A DNA stretch of 31,328 nt from Microthrixaceae bacterium (GTDB lineage Bacteria > Actinomycetota > Acidimicrobiia > Acidimicrobiales > Acidimicrobilacustridaceae): assembly GCA_947455015.1 (NCBI GenBank), contig CANGMY010000003.1, positions 1 through 31,328 of the forward strand, in the 5' to 3' direction. A model generated the notes under the pieces. The model had not been told where the DNA came from, made no database searches, and was given only the letters and a program-made list of their open reading frames with translations. This document shows, in pieces, positions 15,578-24,274 of this stretch; position 1 is the stretch's first letter, and each line of letters opens with the position of its first letter. A program made the position numbers and the translations under genes.

Positions 15578-17683
15578 TCAGAGAGACCGGCCGGCGAGGT
15601 AGCCGGTTCGCACTGCACCTTCGATGTAGCCGACGGAACCAGCATCGCCAACGACACGAACATCGAAGCCATCGTCGGTGAGTTGCTGAGCGATGGATTC
15701 GTCAGCGTGGACGCCGCTCGCAATGACAACGGCATCGGCCCGAACGGTGTGCGTTTTTTCACCCACGCGGTAGGACACGCCGCTTTCGGTGATCGACACA
15801 AGCTCAGCACCAGTGGCGAACTCGACGCCATGAGTGCGGGCTTCATGAAGGGCCCGTGCACGGCGAGGGTGCGCCATTTCGAGGCCGAGTTTGTCGCCAG
15901 TTTCAAGAACCGTGACCGTGCGACCACGTTCTGCGAGGTATTCGGCAAGTTCAACCCCAACGAGACCGCCACCAACAACGACGACTCGCTTACCAATGGG
16001 CATCCAGCGCTTCGACATCGATCTGACCCGATCCATGCTCGACATGAAACCAAGTGATCGGCCGACCGAAACCATGAATCGACGGTGAAACGGAAGCCGA
16101 GCGGCAGCAGCCGGATCGTCTCCGGTGAGCAATGCCCGAAGATCGTCACCCGAAAAGACATGAGGCAACTGCGCACCCGGAACGTCGGGGCGCTCGCGCC
16201 GTGCGCCTGTGGCAACAACAACGACATCGGCATTCAGTTCACGCAACAGCGACGCCGTCACAGGAGTTGACGTACGCACGTCGACATCGAGAAGCGAGAT
16301 TTCGGTCGTGAGATAACGCACGAGCTCAGCATTCATGGGCGTTGTCAGCGAAGAGAACCGTGCGGTCCCGCCGAGATGCGGCGACTTTTCGAGCAACGTC
16401 ACCGAATGGCCGCGCAATGCAGCAACGCGAGCTGCCTCCATGCCACCCGGACCGCCGCCGACCACCACAACGTTGCGGCGGTCGTTGGCAGGAGTAATCG
16501 GACCTTCGTCGTAGTGACCAAGTTCGGCGTTAATCGCACAGATCGGCGCGCCGTCCCAGAAGTTCTGCGCTACACAGACAAAGCAATTGATGCACGTTCG
16601 TACACGAGCAGGCGTACCCGAAAGCAACTTGGCCGGCAGGTCCGGATCGGCGAGTAGCTGACGACCCATTGAAACAAAGTCGCAGTCGCCGTCCTTGATA
16701 TGCGTCTCAGCAGCATCGGGAAATATGCGTCCAACTGCAATCACCGGAATCGAGACGGCCATCTTCACGACCGCAGCAAGACCGACATACTGATCGGGCT
16801 GCCACGGGAGCGGACCATTCGTAAATCCGATTCCCATCGAATTGGGACCCGAGGCCGAAACGTGAATCGCATCGGCGCCGGCGGTTTCTGCAATGACGGC
16901 GTACTCGGCGCACAACTCTGGCGTGATACCACCGTCGACATATTCGCGACCATCGAGACGAACGATGATCCCAAAGTCGGAACCACATCGCTTACGAATT
17001 GCCGTGATGACTTCGACAAGCAACCGCGCTCGGTTTTCTACCGAACCACCGTATTCATCGTCACGAACGTTGTAGTGAGGCGACAGAAAGGTCGAAATGA
17101 GATAGCCGTGTGCGGCATGGATCTCGACCCCGTCGAAGCCTGCCTTCTTGACCCGTTCTGATGCATCGGCAAATTGGCCAACGACCCACGCGATGTCGTC
17201 GGTCGAGGCTGCGCGTTGCTTGGCCCGTTTGCCACCGGTCAGACCTGCCATCTTCATGAGCTCATCCATGCTGATAGCGCTCATATCGGACTCGTCGTTC
17301 GGAAGCGGGACCGACGGAACGAGTTGTTCGCGATCCTGCATCGCGTCGACGCCCGCGGTCTTTCCGTGGTGGCAGATCTGCACGACCATTTTCGAACCGT
17401 GGTGGTGAACGGCGTCGGCCAGTCGCGACAGACCCGGAATGAATCGATCGTCGGAAAGTGCTGGCTGGTGCAACGAAGTCGCACCGATTGGCCAGGCCAC
17501 TGCTGAAGTTTCGAGGATCAGGAGCCCGACGCCGCCACGAGCACGTGCTTCGTAGTGAGCGATGTTGAGATCGGTAATGGCTCCGTCATCGCAACTGTTT
17601 TGATCCATCGCTGGGAACACGATGCGATTGCGAGTCTCGATCGGACCAATGCGGCCCTGCGTAAGAAGAGTGGGATGAGGCAC
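15578..17683 (-). CDS. NADH:flavin oxidoreductase with 4Fe-4S and FAD domains (2,4-dienoyl-CoA reductase-like)
   Basis: Three-cofactor enzyme of 701 residues. Residues 1-350 are an old-yellow-enzyme TIM barrel binding FMN, including the HAAHGYLISTFLSPHYN signature (189-205). A cluster motif C364-x2-C367-x2-C370-x11-C382 follows, then an FAD-binding motif VVVVGGGPGG (405-414) and an NAD(P)H motif VVVVGGGLVGVELAEYL near 565. This layout is that of bacterial 2,4-dienoyl-CoA reductase FadH, trimethylamine dehydrogenase and several steroid or enoate reductases. The CxxCxxC spacing resembles the trimethylamine dehydrogenase branch as I remember it. The GTG start has TAGGA upstream. Nearby acyl-CoA carboxylase and SDR genes favour fatty-acid or steroid catabolism; substrate not resolved. 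Confidence 0.9.
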   Translation of the reverse strand: MPHPTLLTQGRIGPIETRNRIVFPAMDQNSCDDGAITDLNIAHYEARARGGVGLLILETSAVAWPIGATSLHQPALSDDRFIPGLSRLADAVHHHGSKMVVQICHHGKTAGVDAMQDREQLVPSVPLPNDESDMSAISMDELMKMAGLTGGKRAKQRAASTDDIAWVVGQFADASERVKKAGFDGVEIHAAHGYLISTFLSPHYNVRDDEYGGSVENRARLLVEVITAIRKRCGSDFGIIVRLDGREYVDGGITPELCAEYAVIAETAGADAIHVSASGPNSMGIGFTNGPLPWQPDQYVGLAAVVKMAVSIPVIAVGRIFPDAAETHIKDGDCDFVSMGRQLLADPDLPAKLLSGTPARVRTCINCFVCVAQNFWDGAPICAINAELGHYDEGPITPANDRRNVVVVGGGPGGMEAARVAALRGHSVTLLEKSPHLGGTARFSSLTTPMNAELVRYLTTEISLLDVDVRTSTPVTASLLRELNADVVVVATGARRERPDVPGAQLPHVFSGDDLRALLTGDDPAAAARLPFHRRFMVSVGRSLGFMSSMDRVRSMSKRWMPIGKRVVVVGGGLVGVELAEYLAERGRTVTVLETGDKLGLEMAHPRRARALHEARTHGVEFATGAELVSITESGVSYRVGEKTHTVRADAVVIASGVHADESIAQQLTDDGFDVRVVGDAGSVGYIEGAVRTGYLAGRSL

Positions 17684-17730
17684 CTCAGGATCCTACGACC
17701 CTCGCAACTGCAAAATGGCCCGGAACGCGC

Positions 17731-17756
17731 TGGTGCCCCGCCGAAGCGGGGCACCA
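17731..17756 (-). terminator. UUCG-capped hairpin terminator
   Basis: An 11-bp perfect stem (TGGTGCCCCGC and its complement) encloses CGAA on the plus strand, which reads C(UUCG)G on the minus strand, the very stable tetraloop. It lies 40 bp beyond the stop of the leftward SHOCT protein gene. The T-run (CATTTTG) is about 12 nt past the stem rather than adjacent. Confidence 0.65.
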
Positions 17757-17795
17757 GCCACAACTCAAGCACAGCGCCTTAGCGCTGCAACAAGA

Positions 17796-18191
17796 TCAGC
17801 TAACGACCTTGGACTTCAGCTTGTCGAACTCTGCCTGATCAATGACGCCACGGTCCTTGAGGTCGGCAAGACGATGAAGTTCGTCGGCCGGCGTGGTGCC
17901 TGCAGCGTTACGGATGTAGTTCTGCATGGCTGCGTCCTGAGCCTTTGCGGCCTCGATCGCGTGCTGGTTCATCTTGCCGCCACGAACGATGAGGTACGCA
18001 AGCACACCGAACAACGGAACGATGAAGATCGCAACAACCCAAATGGCCTTGTGAACGCCACCCATGTCTGGGCTACGGAAGATGTCAATAAAGACGCTGA
18101 TCGCCAGCCAGATCCAAATAAAGAAACAGGTGAAGTAGAGCATGGCCCAAAGAACCTCGCCCAAACCCCAGTTCGTGCTCGCTGCAAACAT
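17796..18191 (-). CDS. PLDc_N / SHOCT domain small membrane protein
   Basis: A 131-residue membrane protein. Residues 8-35 and 48-70 are two hydrophobic helices separated by FRSPDMGGVHKAIW, the pattern of the phospholipase D-nuclease N-terminal (PLDc_N) family; LIVRGGKM ends the second helix. The C-terminus (about 101-129, ADELHRLADLKDRGVIDQAEFDKLKSKVV) is a SHOCT motif, a short oligomerisation helix pair; that run is given here only as its boundaries ADELHRL and FDKLKSK for matching. The ATG at 18191 is preceded by a perfect AGGAGG at 5 bp, unusually strong for this region; a TTG one codon earlier is also possible. The function of such proteins is unknown, with an envelope or stress role commonly assumed. 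Confidence 0.88.
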   Translation of the reverse strand: MFAASTNWGLGEVLWAMLYFTCFFIWIWLAISVFIDIFRSPDMGGVHKAIWVVAIFIVPLFGVLAYLIVRGGKMNQHAIEAAKAQDAAMQNYIRNAAGTTPADELHRLADLKDRGVIDQAEFDKLKSKVVS

Positions 18192-18204
18192 CAATGCCTC
18201 CTGG

Positions 18205-18248
18205 GTGCCGTTACCGGCACGTAGAACGGCGCGAGACGGTCTCTCGCG
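18205..18248 (-). promoter_or_regulatory. Two adjacent stem-loops in the leader of the SHOCT protein gene
   Basis: Immediately upstream of the AGGAGG site are two perfect inverted repeats: GTGCCG/CGGCAC with a TTAC loop (18205-18220) and CGCGAGA/TCTCGCG with a 5-nt loop (18230-18248). A possible -10 hexamer TAGTCT lies just beyond on the minus strand. They probably form 5' UTR hairpins that affect mRNA stability or ribosome access; this is inference. Confidence 0.45.
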
Positions 18249-18317
18249 ACCGGGAAAGACTACCGACGACTGACGTCGAAATGGCGTACTTCGAACGTTT
18301 TCTGTTCTGACAGCAGA

Positions 18318-19841
18318 TCAAGGCGTTATTGCCGTGCGGAAAACCGGCTCTGCCGCCACCTGTCGTCGGAAGAGTGCCCGCTGTAAGGCGTCGAGCAAGA
18401 CGTCTCGAGTTTCACGCGGATCTATCAGTTCATCGAAGCCAAGAGTCGCTGCGGAACGGTAGGAAGCTTGGAGTTCCGCATCACGAAGCATCGCCGCTTC
18501 GTCGGCGTCGGCGTTGGTTGCCCGACTCATCGCGCTTGCGCCCATCGCACCGAGCGTCGCCCCGGGATACGCGAACGTTGCAGATTGGTTGTCGAACCCG
18601 ACGAGTGTCATGACCATCGAACCAAAGCCGTAGGCCTTGCGCAGCGTGAGATGAAGTTTCGGGCTTGATGCCTGAGTCTGCGCTGCGAACATGCGCGCAC
18701 CGGAACGAAGCACACCAGCTCGTTCCGATTCACTTCCCGGCAGCATCCCGGGATTGTCAGCGAGGAAGATGAGAGGAAGGTGGAATGAATCGGCGACCAT
18801 GATGAAATGCGCGGCTTTATCGGCTGCGTCGGCGTCGATCGATCCGGCCATGACCGTTGGCTGGTTCGCAATGACAGCAACGGATTCACCCCCGAGTCGA
18901 GCAAGACCACAGATCATTGACTGGCCAAATCCCGGTTGCACCTCGAACCACGAGCCATCGTCGACGATGACATCGAGCACGGCGCGCATGTCATAGGCCC
19001 GACGCGAATCACTGGGGATGATGTTGAGAAGTTCGTCCGTCGAACGCGTACCTTGATCGTCGCTTTCGGCGGCGGGAAGATGCGGGGAATACCCCCACGC
19101 ACTTGACGGGAAGAACGAGAGATAGACACGCAACATGTCGAGGGCGGTTTCGTCGTCAGGCGCAACGTTATGGATAAGCCCGCTCGGCACCGCTACCGAT
19201 GGACCGCCAAGATCTTCTTTGGTGACGTCTTCGCCCAGCGATTCACGAACAACAGGTGGGCCCGCGGTAAACACCGCAGCATCAGCAGTCATCACGCTGA
19301 AGTCCGACATCGGAACGATGAGAGCACCGTGTCCGGCAGAAGGGCCCATTACCGCGCTCAACACCGGCACCTTGCCTGAACACTTCGCTTGGATGAGCAA
19401 ATCTGTTGGCGCTCGACCGCCGCCACCACCGCCGCGATGTCCGGCGCCTTCGAGCAACATGATGAGCGGAATTCGTTCCGCTAAGGCCAGTTCAGCGATG
19501 CGATAGCGCTTCGACGAACTCCCAGGCCCAATCGAACCGGCAAGCACCGTGAAGTCTTCGGCGCCAATCATTACGGGGCGACCATCGATTCGGCCGGCGC
19601 CAGCGACGATTCCATCGCTCGGAACGTCACCGACCAATGTGCCGAGTTCTCGGAACGAACCTGGATCAAGCAAATAGTTGATTCGACCACGGGCATCGAG
19701 TTGGCCCTTTGCATGCTTCTTCGCCAGACGTTCCTCGCCGCCCATCGCCCGAGCGTCGGCACGACGCTGTTCGAGATCCTCGAGCGCCGGCCCCCAACCT
19801 CCGGGGACTTCCGATGAATTCGATGTGTCGCTCTGACTCAC
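18318..19841 (-). CDS. Acyl-CoA carboxylase carboxyltransferase (beta) subunit
   Basis: Carboxyltransferase that moves CO2 from biotin carried on an alpha subunit to an acyl-CoA (propionyl-, acetyl- or methylcrotonyl-CoA type). The 507 residues contain two crotonase-like halves: the first with the glycine-rich GAGHRGGGGGGRAP oxyanion region, the second with NQPTVMAGSIDADAADKAAHF and LADNPGMLPGSESE, then RKAYGFGS. I choose the GTG at 19841, with GGAG 7 bp upstream; the open frame continues another 40 residues without family character. No biotin carboxylase or biotin-carrier gene is adjacent, so its partner must be elsewhere. Biotin synthesis genes at the left end may serve such enzymes. The exact acyl substrate cannot be assigned. 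Confidence 0.9.
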   Translation of the reverse strand: MSQSDTSNSSEVPGGWGPALEDLEQRRADARAMGGEERLAKKHAKGQLDARGRINYLLDPGSFRELGTLVGDVPSDGIVAGAGRIDGRPVMIGAEDFTVLAGSIGPGSSSKRYRIAELALAERIPLIMLLEGAGHRGGGGGGRAPTDLLIQAKCSGKVPVLSAVMGPSAGHGALIVPMSDFSVMTADAAVFTAGPPVVRESLGEDVTKEDLGGPSVAVPSGLIHNVAPDDETALDMLRVYLSFFPSSAWGYSPHLPAAESDDQGTRSTDELLNIIPSDSRRAYDMRAVLDVIVDDGSWFEVQPGFGQSMICGLARLGGESVAVIANQPTVMAGSIDADAADKAAHFIMVADSFHLPLIFLADNPGMLPGSESERAGVLRSGARMFAAQTQASSPKLHLTLRKAYGFGSMVMTLVGFDNQSATFAYPGATLGAMGASAMSRATNADADEAAMLRDAELQASYRSAATLGFDELIDPRETRDVLLDALQRALFRRQVAAEPVFRTAITP

Positions 19842-20058
19842 GGGATCTCCAACTGCAATTCGATCAAGGCCGGGGCGGTCGCGTATCCGGCAGTTCCGAA
19901 GCGTACGACCCCAGTCGCCCCTCAGATGTTGTCCTCTCACCGATCCCATCGCCCAACCCAATCCTGAGGCCGAGAAATGCCCGATTGCATGGGCATCGAC
20001 TCGGCCCTGTCAACGACCGCGAACGACTACCGTTCGACGCGACACCGGGGGGAGTCAC

Positions 20059-21219
20059 ATGACGACAAACATCGACGCACTACTTGCGCAAGCGAGCCAA
20101 CTCGCCAACGGGCTCACAGATTTCGGCGATCCCTCTTTCCGGGAAGGACTTGAAGTCTTCCTTGAGTCCGCCAGCACCGATGGGCAACTCACCGATATCG
20201 GCACTGCTGCTGCTGAAGGAATGGCGCTGGGCAACCTCGTGAACCGGCTCAACGTTGTTGAGTGGCACCGCACCCACCCCGATCTGGCATCGATGACTGT
20301 CGACTCCCCCATCTTCCTCATCGGCCTCCCTCGAACCGGCACCACAGCACTGAGTCATCTGCTCAGCGCCGACCCGGGGAATCGCTCCTTGCTTGGCTGG
20401 GAAATCAACGAGTCGGTTCCACCCCCAACGACAGAGACCTACCGAACCGACCCACGCTTTCTCGCAGCAATGGAAGCACCCGACATGCTCAGCATGATCA
20501 ATCCAGAGTTCAAAGCGATTCATCATGACCCGCCGGATATGCCGCTCGAGTGCGCAACGGTTCTCGGCCAGCACTTTTCCAGCCTGCATTTATCGACCAC
20601 GTTCAATTTGCCGTCATACATGGAGTGGGTGCGCTCCAACGATCACACAAACGCCTACGAATGGCACAAAGCAGTGCTCCAAGTTCTGCAATCGGAATGT
20701 CCAGGCCAATGGCAATTGAAATCGCCAGTTCATCTCATTGATCCATTCGCGTTGGCAGCCGTCTACCCCGACGCACGATTCGTCTTGACCCATCGAGATC
20801 CCGTGAACGTCATCGCGTCGGCCTGCAATCTTGTGCGCGTGCTCGCTGGCACCTTCACCGATGCGGATTGGAATTCCTACATCCGCGAAACTTGGCCTGA
20901 AATCATCGGAACACTTCTCGACAATCAAAACGCGTTCCGAGATTCTCAAATCGCAGCAGGACGTGGGGACGCATTCGTCGATATCGCGTATTCCGATCTC
21001 ATCTCTGACCCTCTCTCCACGGTCGCGACGATGTACGAGCAACTAGGAGAAACATTTACGACCCAAGCGGAATCGGCGATGCGCGCCCACAGCGCTGAAC
21101 ACAAGAAAGATCGATTCGGCTCTCACTCGTATTCGCTTGACGACTGGGGTCTTGATCGCGACGCGCTCACTGAGCGAGTGCAGCCGTATCTCACGCGATA
21201 CGCCGAGTACCTGGAGTAA
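20059..21219 (+). CDS. Sulfotransferase family protein
   Basis: Predicted PAPS-dependent sulfotransferase of 386 residues. The 5'-phosphosulfate loop is FLIGLPRTGTT (86-96) and the 3'-phosphate region is seen in YPDARFVLTHRDPVNVIAS, with the conserved Arg/Ser around it. The N-terminal 80 helical residues are typical of the large actinobacterial branch found beside lipid and steroid genes. GGGGGGAG lies 4 bp before the ATG. It starts a short rightward group with a PadR regulator and an SDR enzyme. The acceptor is unknown, and not all family members have been shown to transfer sulfate. Confidence 0.88.
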   Translation: MTTNIDALLAQASQLANGLTDFGDPSFREGLEVFLESASTDGQLTDIGTAAAEGMALGNLVNRLNVVEWHRTHPDLASMTVDSPIFLIGLPRTGTTALSHLLSADPGNRSLLGWEINESVPPPTTETYRTDPRFLAAMEAPDMLSMINPEFKAIHHDPPDMPLECATVLGQHFSSLHLSTTFNLPSYMEWVRSNDHTNAYEWHKAVLQVLQSECPGQWQLKSPVHLIDPFALAAVYPDARFVLTHRDPVNVIASACNLVRVLAGTFTDADWNSYIRETWPEIIGTLLDNQNAFRDSQIAAGRGDAFVDIAYSDLISDPLSTVATMYEQLGETFTTQAESAMRAHSAEHKKDRFGSHSYSLDDWGLDRDALTERVQPYLTRYAEYLE

Positions 21220-21261
21220 CAGGGCGACCGACTTCACCGACGCCGTGCTAGAACCGGAGGC

Positions 21262-21858
21262 ATGTCCGGGGGGAATACTGATCTGCAGGCGACCAATGTC
21301 GCGTTACCGAAGATCCCTGCAACCGCATGGGCCGTTCTCGGCATTTTGAGTTTCGGTCGCGAACTCACCGGTTATGACATCAAGAACTGGTCCGATGCCA
21401 TCCTGCACTTCTTTTATTGGAGTCCAGCGACGAGTCAGATCTACACGGAACTTCGTCGGCTTGAAGATCTTGGTCTCGTACGTAGCCGGGCCGTTGCCCG
21501 CGATGAGGTCCGCGAAAAGACCATTTACGCAATCACACCGCTCGGAACCGACGCCCTTCGTACCTGGCAAGCAACAGTCGATGCCGAAGCGCCGGTCCTC
21601 AAGCACGGCGTACTTCTCCGAGTTTGGCTCGGACATCTTGCCGAGCCAACACGCTTACGCCAGCAGATCGCAGACCACCGAGCTCGACTTATTGAAGAAC
21701 TCGCGGCAGCCGAAGACTCCCGACAGCAAGCCGACGCCCAACCCGATTGGGCATACCCCGCTCTTGTCGCATCGTGGGCGGTTCGTCGCATCGAAGGCGA
21801 AATTGAACTCGCCGACTCGATGCTGATCGACCTCGATCGACTTGCACAAAATCGCTGA
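21262..21858 (+). CDS. PadR-family transcriptional regulator
   Basis: DNA-binding repressor type of 198 residues. The winged helix spans about residues 20-95 (AWAVLGILSFGRELTGYDI, then the recognition region with SQIYTELRRLEDLGLV, and the wing ending KTIYAITPLGTDALRTW). The remainder is the helical dimerisation domain of the long PadR (Vir_act_alpha_C) class. It lies 42 bp after the sulfotransferase gene and 19 bp before the SDR gene on the same strand, so it probably regulates this small unit. Many PadR proteins respond to phenolic or other small ligands; the ligand here is unknown. Confidence 0.92.
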   Translation: MSGGNTDLQATNVALPKIPATAWAVLGILSFGRELTGYDIKNWSDAILHFFYWSPATSQIYTELRRLEDLGLVRSRAVARDEVREKTIYAITPLGTDALRTWQATVDAEAPVLKHGVLLRVWLGHLAEPTRLRQQIADHRARLIEELAAAEDSRQQADAQPDWAYPALVASWAVRRIEGEIELADSMLIDLDRLAQNR

Positions 21859-21877
21859 CCTCTAACGAAGGAACATC

Positions 21878-22630
21878 ATGAGCCCTACATCAGCTGTCGT
21901 CATCACCGGCGGTGCATCAGGTATTGGTCGAGCATGCGCCGAATCTGTCGCAGCGCAAGGCCGCGCAGTCGCCGTCTGGGATCTCAATGCTGACGGCGCA
22001 CTCGCCGCTGCTCAAGAGATTGCCAAGGCACACAACGTTGCGACCTTCGGCCTCGGCATTGACGTCACAAAAACAAACGAACTCGCGAGCGCTGTTGACG
22101 CGAGCCGCTCAGCAGTCGGCGCACTTGGTGGGCTTGTCCACGCCGCAGGAACCGTGAGCAACCAGTCAATCGGAGCGCTTGACGACGCCGGATGGGATTT
22201 CGTCCTGAATGTCAATCTGCGCGCATTCCCGATGCTTGTTCAGGCGATGCACGCAGACCTCGCTGCCGCCGAAGGTGCTGCCGTCGTTGGCATCGCATCG
22301 ATTGAAGGATGGGTCGGCAATGCCGCGATTCCCGCCTACTGCGCGTCAAAGGCGGGAATGCTCGGTGCAGTGCGCTCAATGGCCGACAAACTCGGCCCCG
22401 AAGGCATTCGCGTAAACGCGATCTGTCCTGGTTTCATCGAAACGCCAATGCTTGGCATCACGCTCGACATTCCAGGCGTGCTCGATCGTTTCGAAGAGAC
22501 GTCGGTACTCAAGCGAATCGGTCAACCAAGTGAGATCGGCGAGCCAGCTGCGTTTCTCCTCAGCGACAAGGCGTCGTTCATCACTGGTCAGTCGATCATC
22601 GTTGATGGCGGCGTACTCGCCACGGCGTAG
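21878..22630 (+). CDS. Short-chain dehydrogenase/reductase
   Basis: NAD(P)-dependent oxidoreductase of 250 residues with a complete classical SDR site: TGGASGIG cofactor loop (10-17), HAAG for NNAG, a catalytic Ser in IASIEGW, and YCASK with the Tyr and Lys. The C-terminal FITGQSIIVDGG is standard. An Asp after the second strand (VWDLN) suggests preference for NAD. GAAGGA lies 5 bp before the ATG. It is the third gene of the sulfotransferase-PadR-SDR unit and ends 12 bp from a convergent glycosyltransferase gene. The substrate is not determinable. Confidence 0.92.
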   Translation: MSPTSAVVITGGASGIGRACAESVAAQGRAVAVWDLNADGALAAAQEIAKAHNVATFGLGIDVTKTNELASAVDASRSAVGALGGLVHAAGTVSNQSIGALDDAGWDFVLNVNLRAFPMLVQAMHADLAAAEGAAVVGIASIEGWVGNAAIPAYCASKAGMLGAVRSMADKLGPEGIRVNAICPGFIETPMLGITLDIPGVLDRFEETSVLKRIGQPSEIGEPAAFLLSDKASFITGQSIIVDGGVLATA

Positions 22631-22642
22631 CCAAAAACTCCG

Positions 22643-24187
22643 TCACATCGGACACGCGACAACGTCGCGTCGCCAAACGGCAAGCCCGTCAACAACACGA
22701 TCGATGTTGTAACACCGCTCTAGCCAACTCCCAATCGGAAATGACTGTGGCCCGTACTGCGCCCAATCGGTGTCGGGTCGAGCGGCATCAATCACTATGA
22801 CCGGCGGATGAACAGCGACGTCTTCGAAGAACATGTTCCAGCGGGACCGGAATGGTTCCGCTGCGATCACGCTTTCAGCAAGAGGATGGGCGCGACTTGC
22901 CCAATTGCCAGTGAGATACCCGTCGTGGAGGAAGATCCCCGACGGAAGACGATCCGACGCCACGTACACGTCTGGAAGCGCTCCCCAAACCAGAATCCTC
23001 TGGTCAGGCGTAGTTGTGCTCTGCACGTAGCGACCTAACGCTGTGTAGTTCGTAAGATCGGGGCGATGAACAAAGGCAAGCGTCAGCATCACCACGAGTA
23101 GTCCAACCGTAAGGAGCGTCAACGTCTGCCACACGCGACGACTTGCCGTAACCAGCGCACAGCCAGTGAGAACCGCGAGTGGTGGTACCAACTGTTGGAA
23201 GTAGTGGCCGAAGAACCGAAGCCCAATCGGAATCACCAGCATCGACGCACCGAGCCAAACAAGCATCGTCACATCAGCTCGGACTCGCCGACGAAGGTCC
23301 GCCCATACTCCATACAAAAGCGGGAGATGGAGCACGAGAAACACAACGGTGAGCGCGAGCCCGATGGATGCTGCTCGACCGATGGAGACCCCACCCTTGA
23401 GGTAGTCGCTGTTGTCGAACCACACCCAACGAAGCATTTTTGCGCCATCGAAGAACGCGAAGAGAGGAATCGCGGCTAGGACGGCGCCGACTGCGGTAGC
23501 GCTGACAGCACGCCATTTCTCGCCACCACGACGAAGCGCTTCGACCAGTACGGGGATTCCGACGGCGATGTAGGGCTGCTTGCAATCAGCGGCAATGACA
23601 ACAGCCGCACCAGCAAGCGCGAACCAAAGAACAGGCGACCGACGCGCCGAGCGGGCAACAACAACGCAGAGGATTGCCGCTGAAGCGGGAAGGATCCCCC
23701 ACAGCTCAAAGTTCGCCGCTTGAGCATCGGGCGGAAGAAAGAGCGCAGTTCCCGCAATGGCAAGAACTCCTGCGAACAACGCCGCACGGCGCGAACTCGC
23801 AATTCGTCGAACGATCTCAGCGACAACCACTCCGTTGAGGAAGATGAGAAGAGCCAACACGATCCGAACAGCGCGCATGTCGACGCTCCATTCACGGATC
23901 AACGAGTACATCATCGGAACAACTGGTGGCTTCCGATCGATCACGTCGACATAAAGCTGACCCCCATGTCGAATGACGTCTCCAGTGACAGCGAGATAGG
24001 ACTCGTCGCGGTCGAACATTCCGTTGTAAAGCAGACCGGGAGCGCGTGACAGCAACGTCGCAAGGCCCAAGACGGTCACCATCCACGCACTCCAAGACAT
24101 ACGACTGCGCACGGCAGCGACTCCATCGCCGACGCGACGAGTCGCGGCTTGCCATCGAGAGATGTCAGGTTCGACTGAGATGGTCAC
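22643..24187 (-). CDS. GT-C/GT39-like integral membrane glycosyltransferase
   Basis: Polytopic membrane protein of 514 residues with about ten helices and a C-terminal extracytoplasmic portion of about 130 residues. The first loop contains MFDRDESYLAV, with the D61-E62 acidic pair expected in PMT/ArnT-type enzymes, followed by VDVIDRKPPVVPMMY, a pattern common in actinobacterial family-39 proteins. Such enzymes transfer a sugar from a polyprenyl phosphate donor to a protein, lipid or glycan outside the membrane. The start is the GTG at 24187, with CAGGAG 6 bp upstream; the open frame runs 26 residues further without support. It is divergent from the SnoaL-like gene and convergent with the SDR gene. 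Confidence 0.83.
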   Translation of the reverse strand: MTISVEPDISRWQAATRRVGDGVAAVRSRMSWSAWMVTVLGLATLLSRAPGLLYNGMFDRDESYLAVTGDVIRHGGQLYVDVIDRKPPVVPMMYSLIREWSVDMRAVRIVLALLIFLNGVVVAEIVRRIASSRRAALFAGVLAIAGTALFLPPDAQAANFELWGILPASAAILCVVVARSARRSPVLWFALAGAAVVIAADCKQPYIAVGIPVLVEALRRGGEKWRAVSATAVGAVLAAIPLFAFFDGAKMLRWVWFDNSDYLKGGVSIGRAASIGLALTVVFLVLHLPLLYGVWADLRRRVRADVTMLVWLGASMLVIPIGLRFFGHYFQQLVPPLAVLTGCALVTASRRVWQTLTLLTVGLLVVMLTLAFVHRPDLTNYTALGRYVQSTTTPDQRILVWGALPDVYVASDRLPSGIFLHDGYLTGNWASRAHPLAESVIAAEPFRSRWNMFFEDVAVHPPVIVIDAARPDTDWAQYGPQSFPIGSWLERCYNIDRVVDGLAVWRRDVVACPM

Positions 24188-24274
24188 GGGTGTCTCCTGC
24201 ACAGACCCGGGCGGGTCTCGGACCACTAGGACACCCCAGAGGTCGCCCACGATGATGGCAGACACGTAGCCTCC

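Noticed and set aside
15578..17683. C-x2-C-x2-C-x11-C cluster spacing as an anomaly in the dienoyl-CoA-reductase-like enzyme
   Set aside because: The spacing fits the trimethylamine dehydrogenase branch of the same family as I remember it, so it is probably normal.
20080..20589. Long antisense open frame opposite the sulfotransferase gene
   Set aside because: It shadows a gene with clear family motifs and has no recognisable domain; the same holds for other long antisense frames, such as those at 2442-2957 and 8010-8525.
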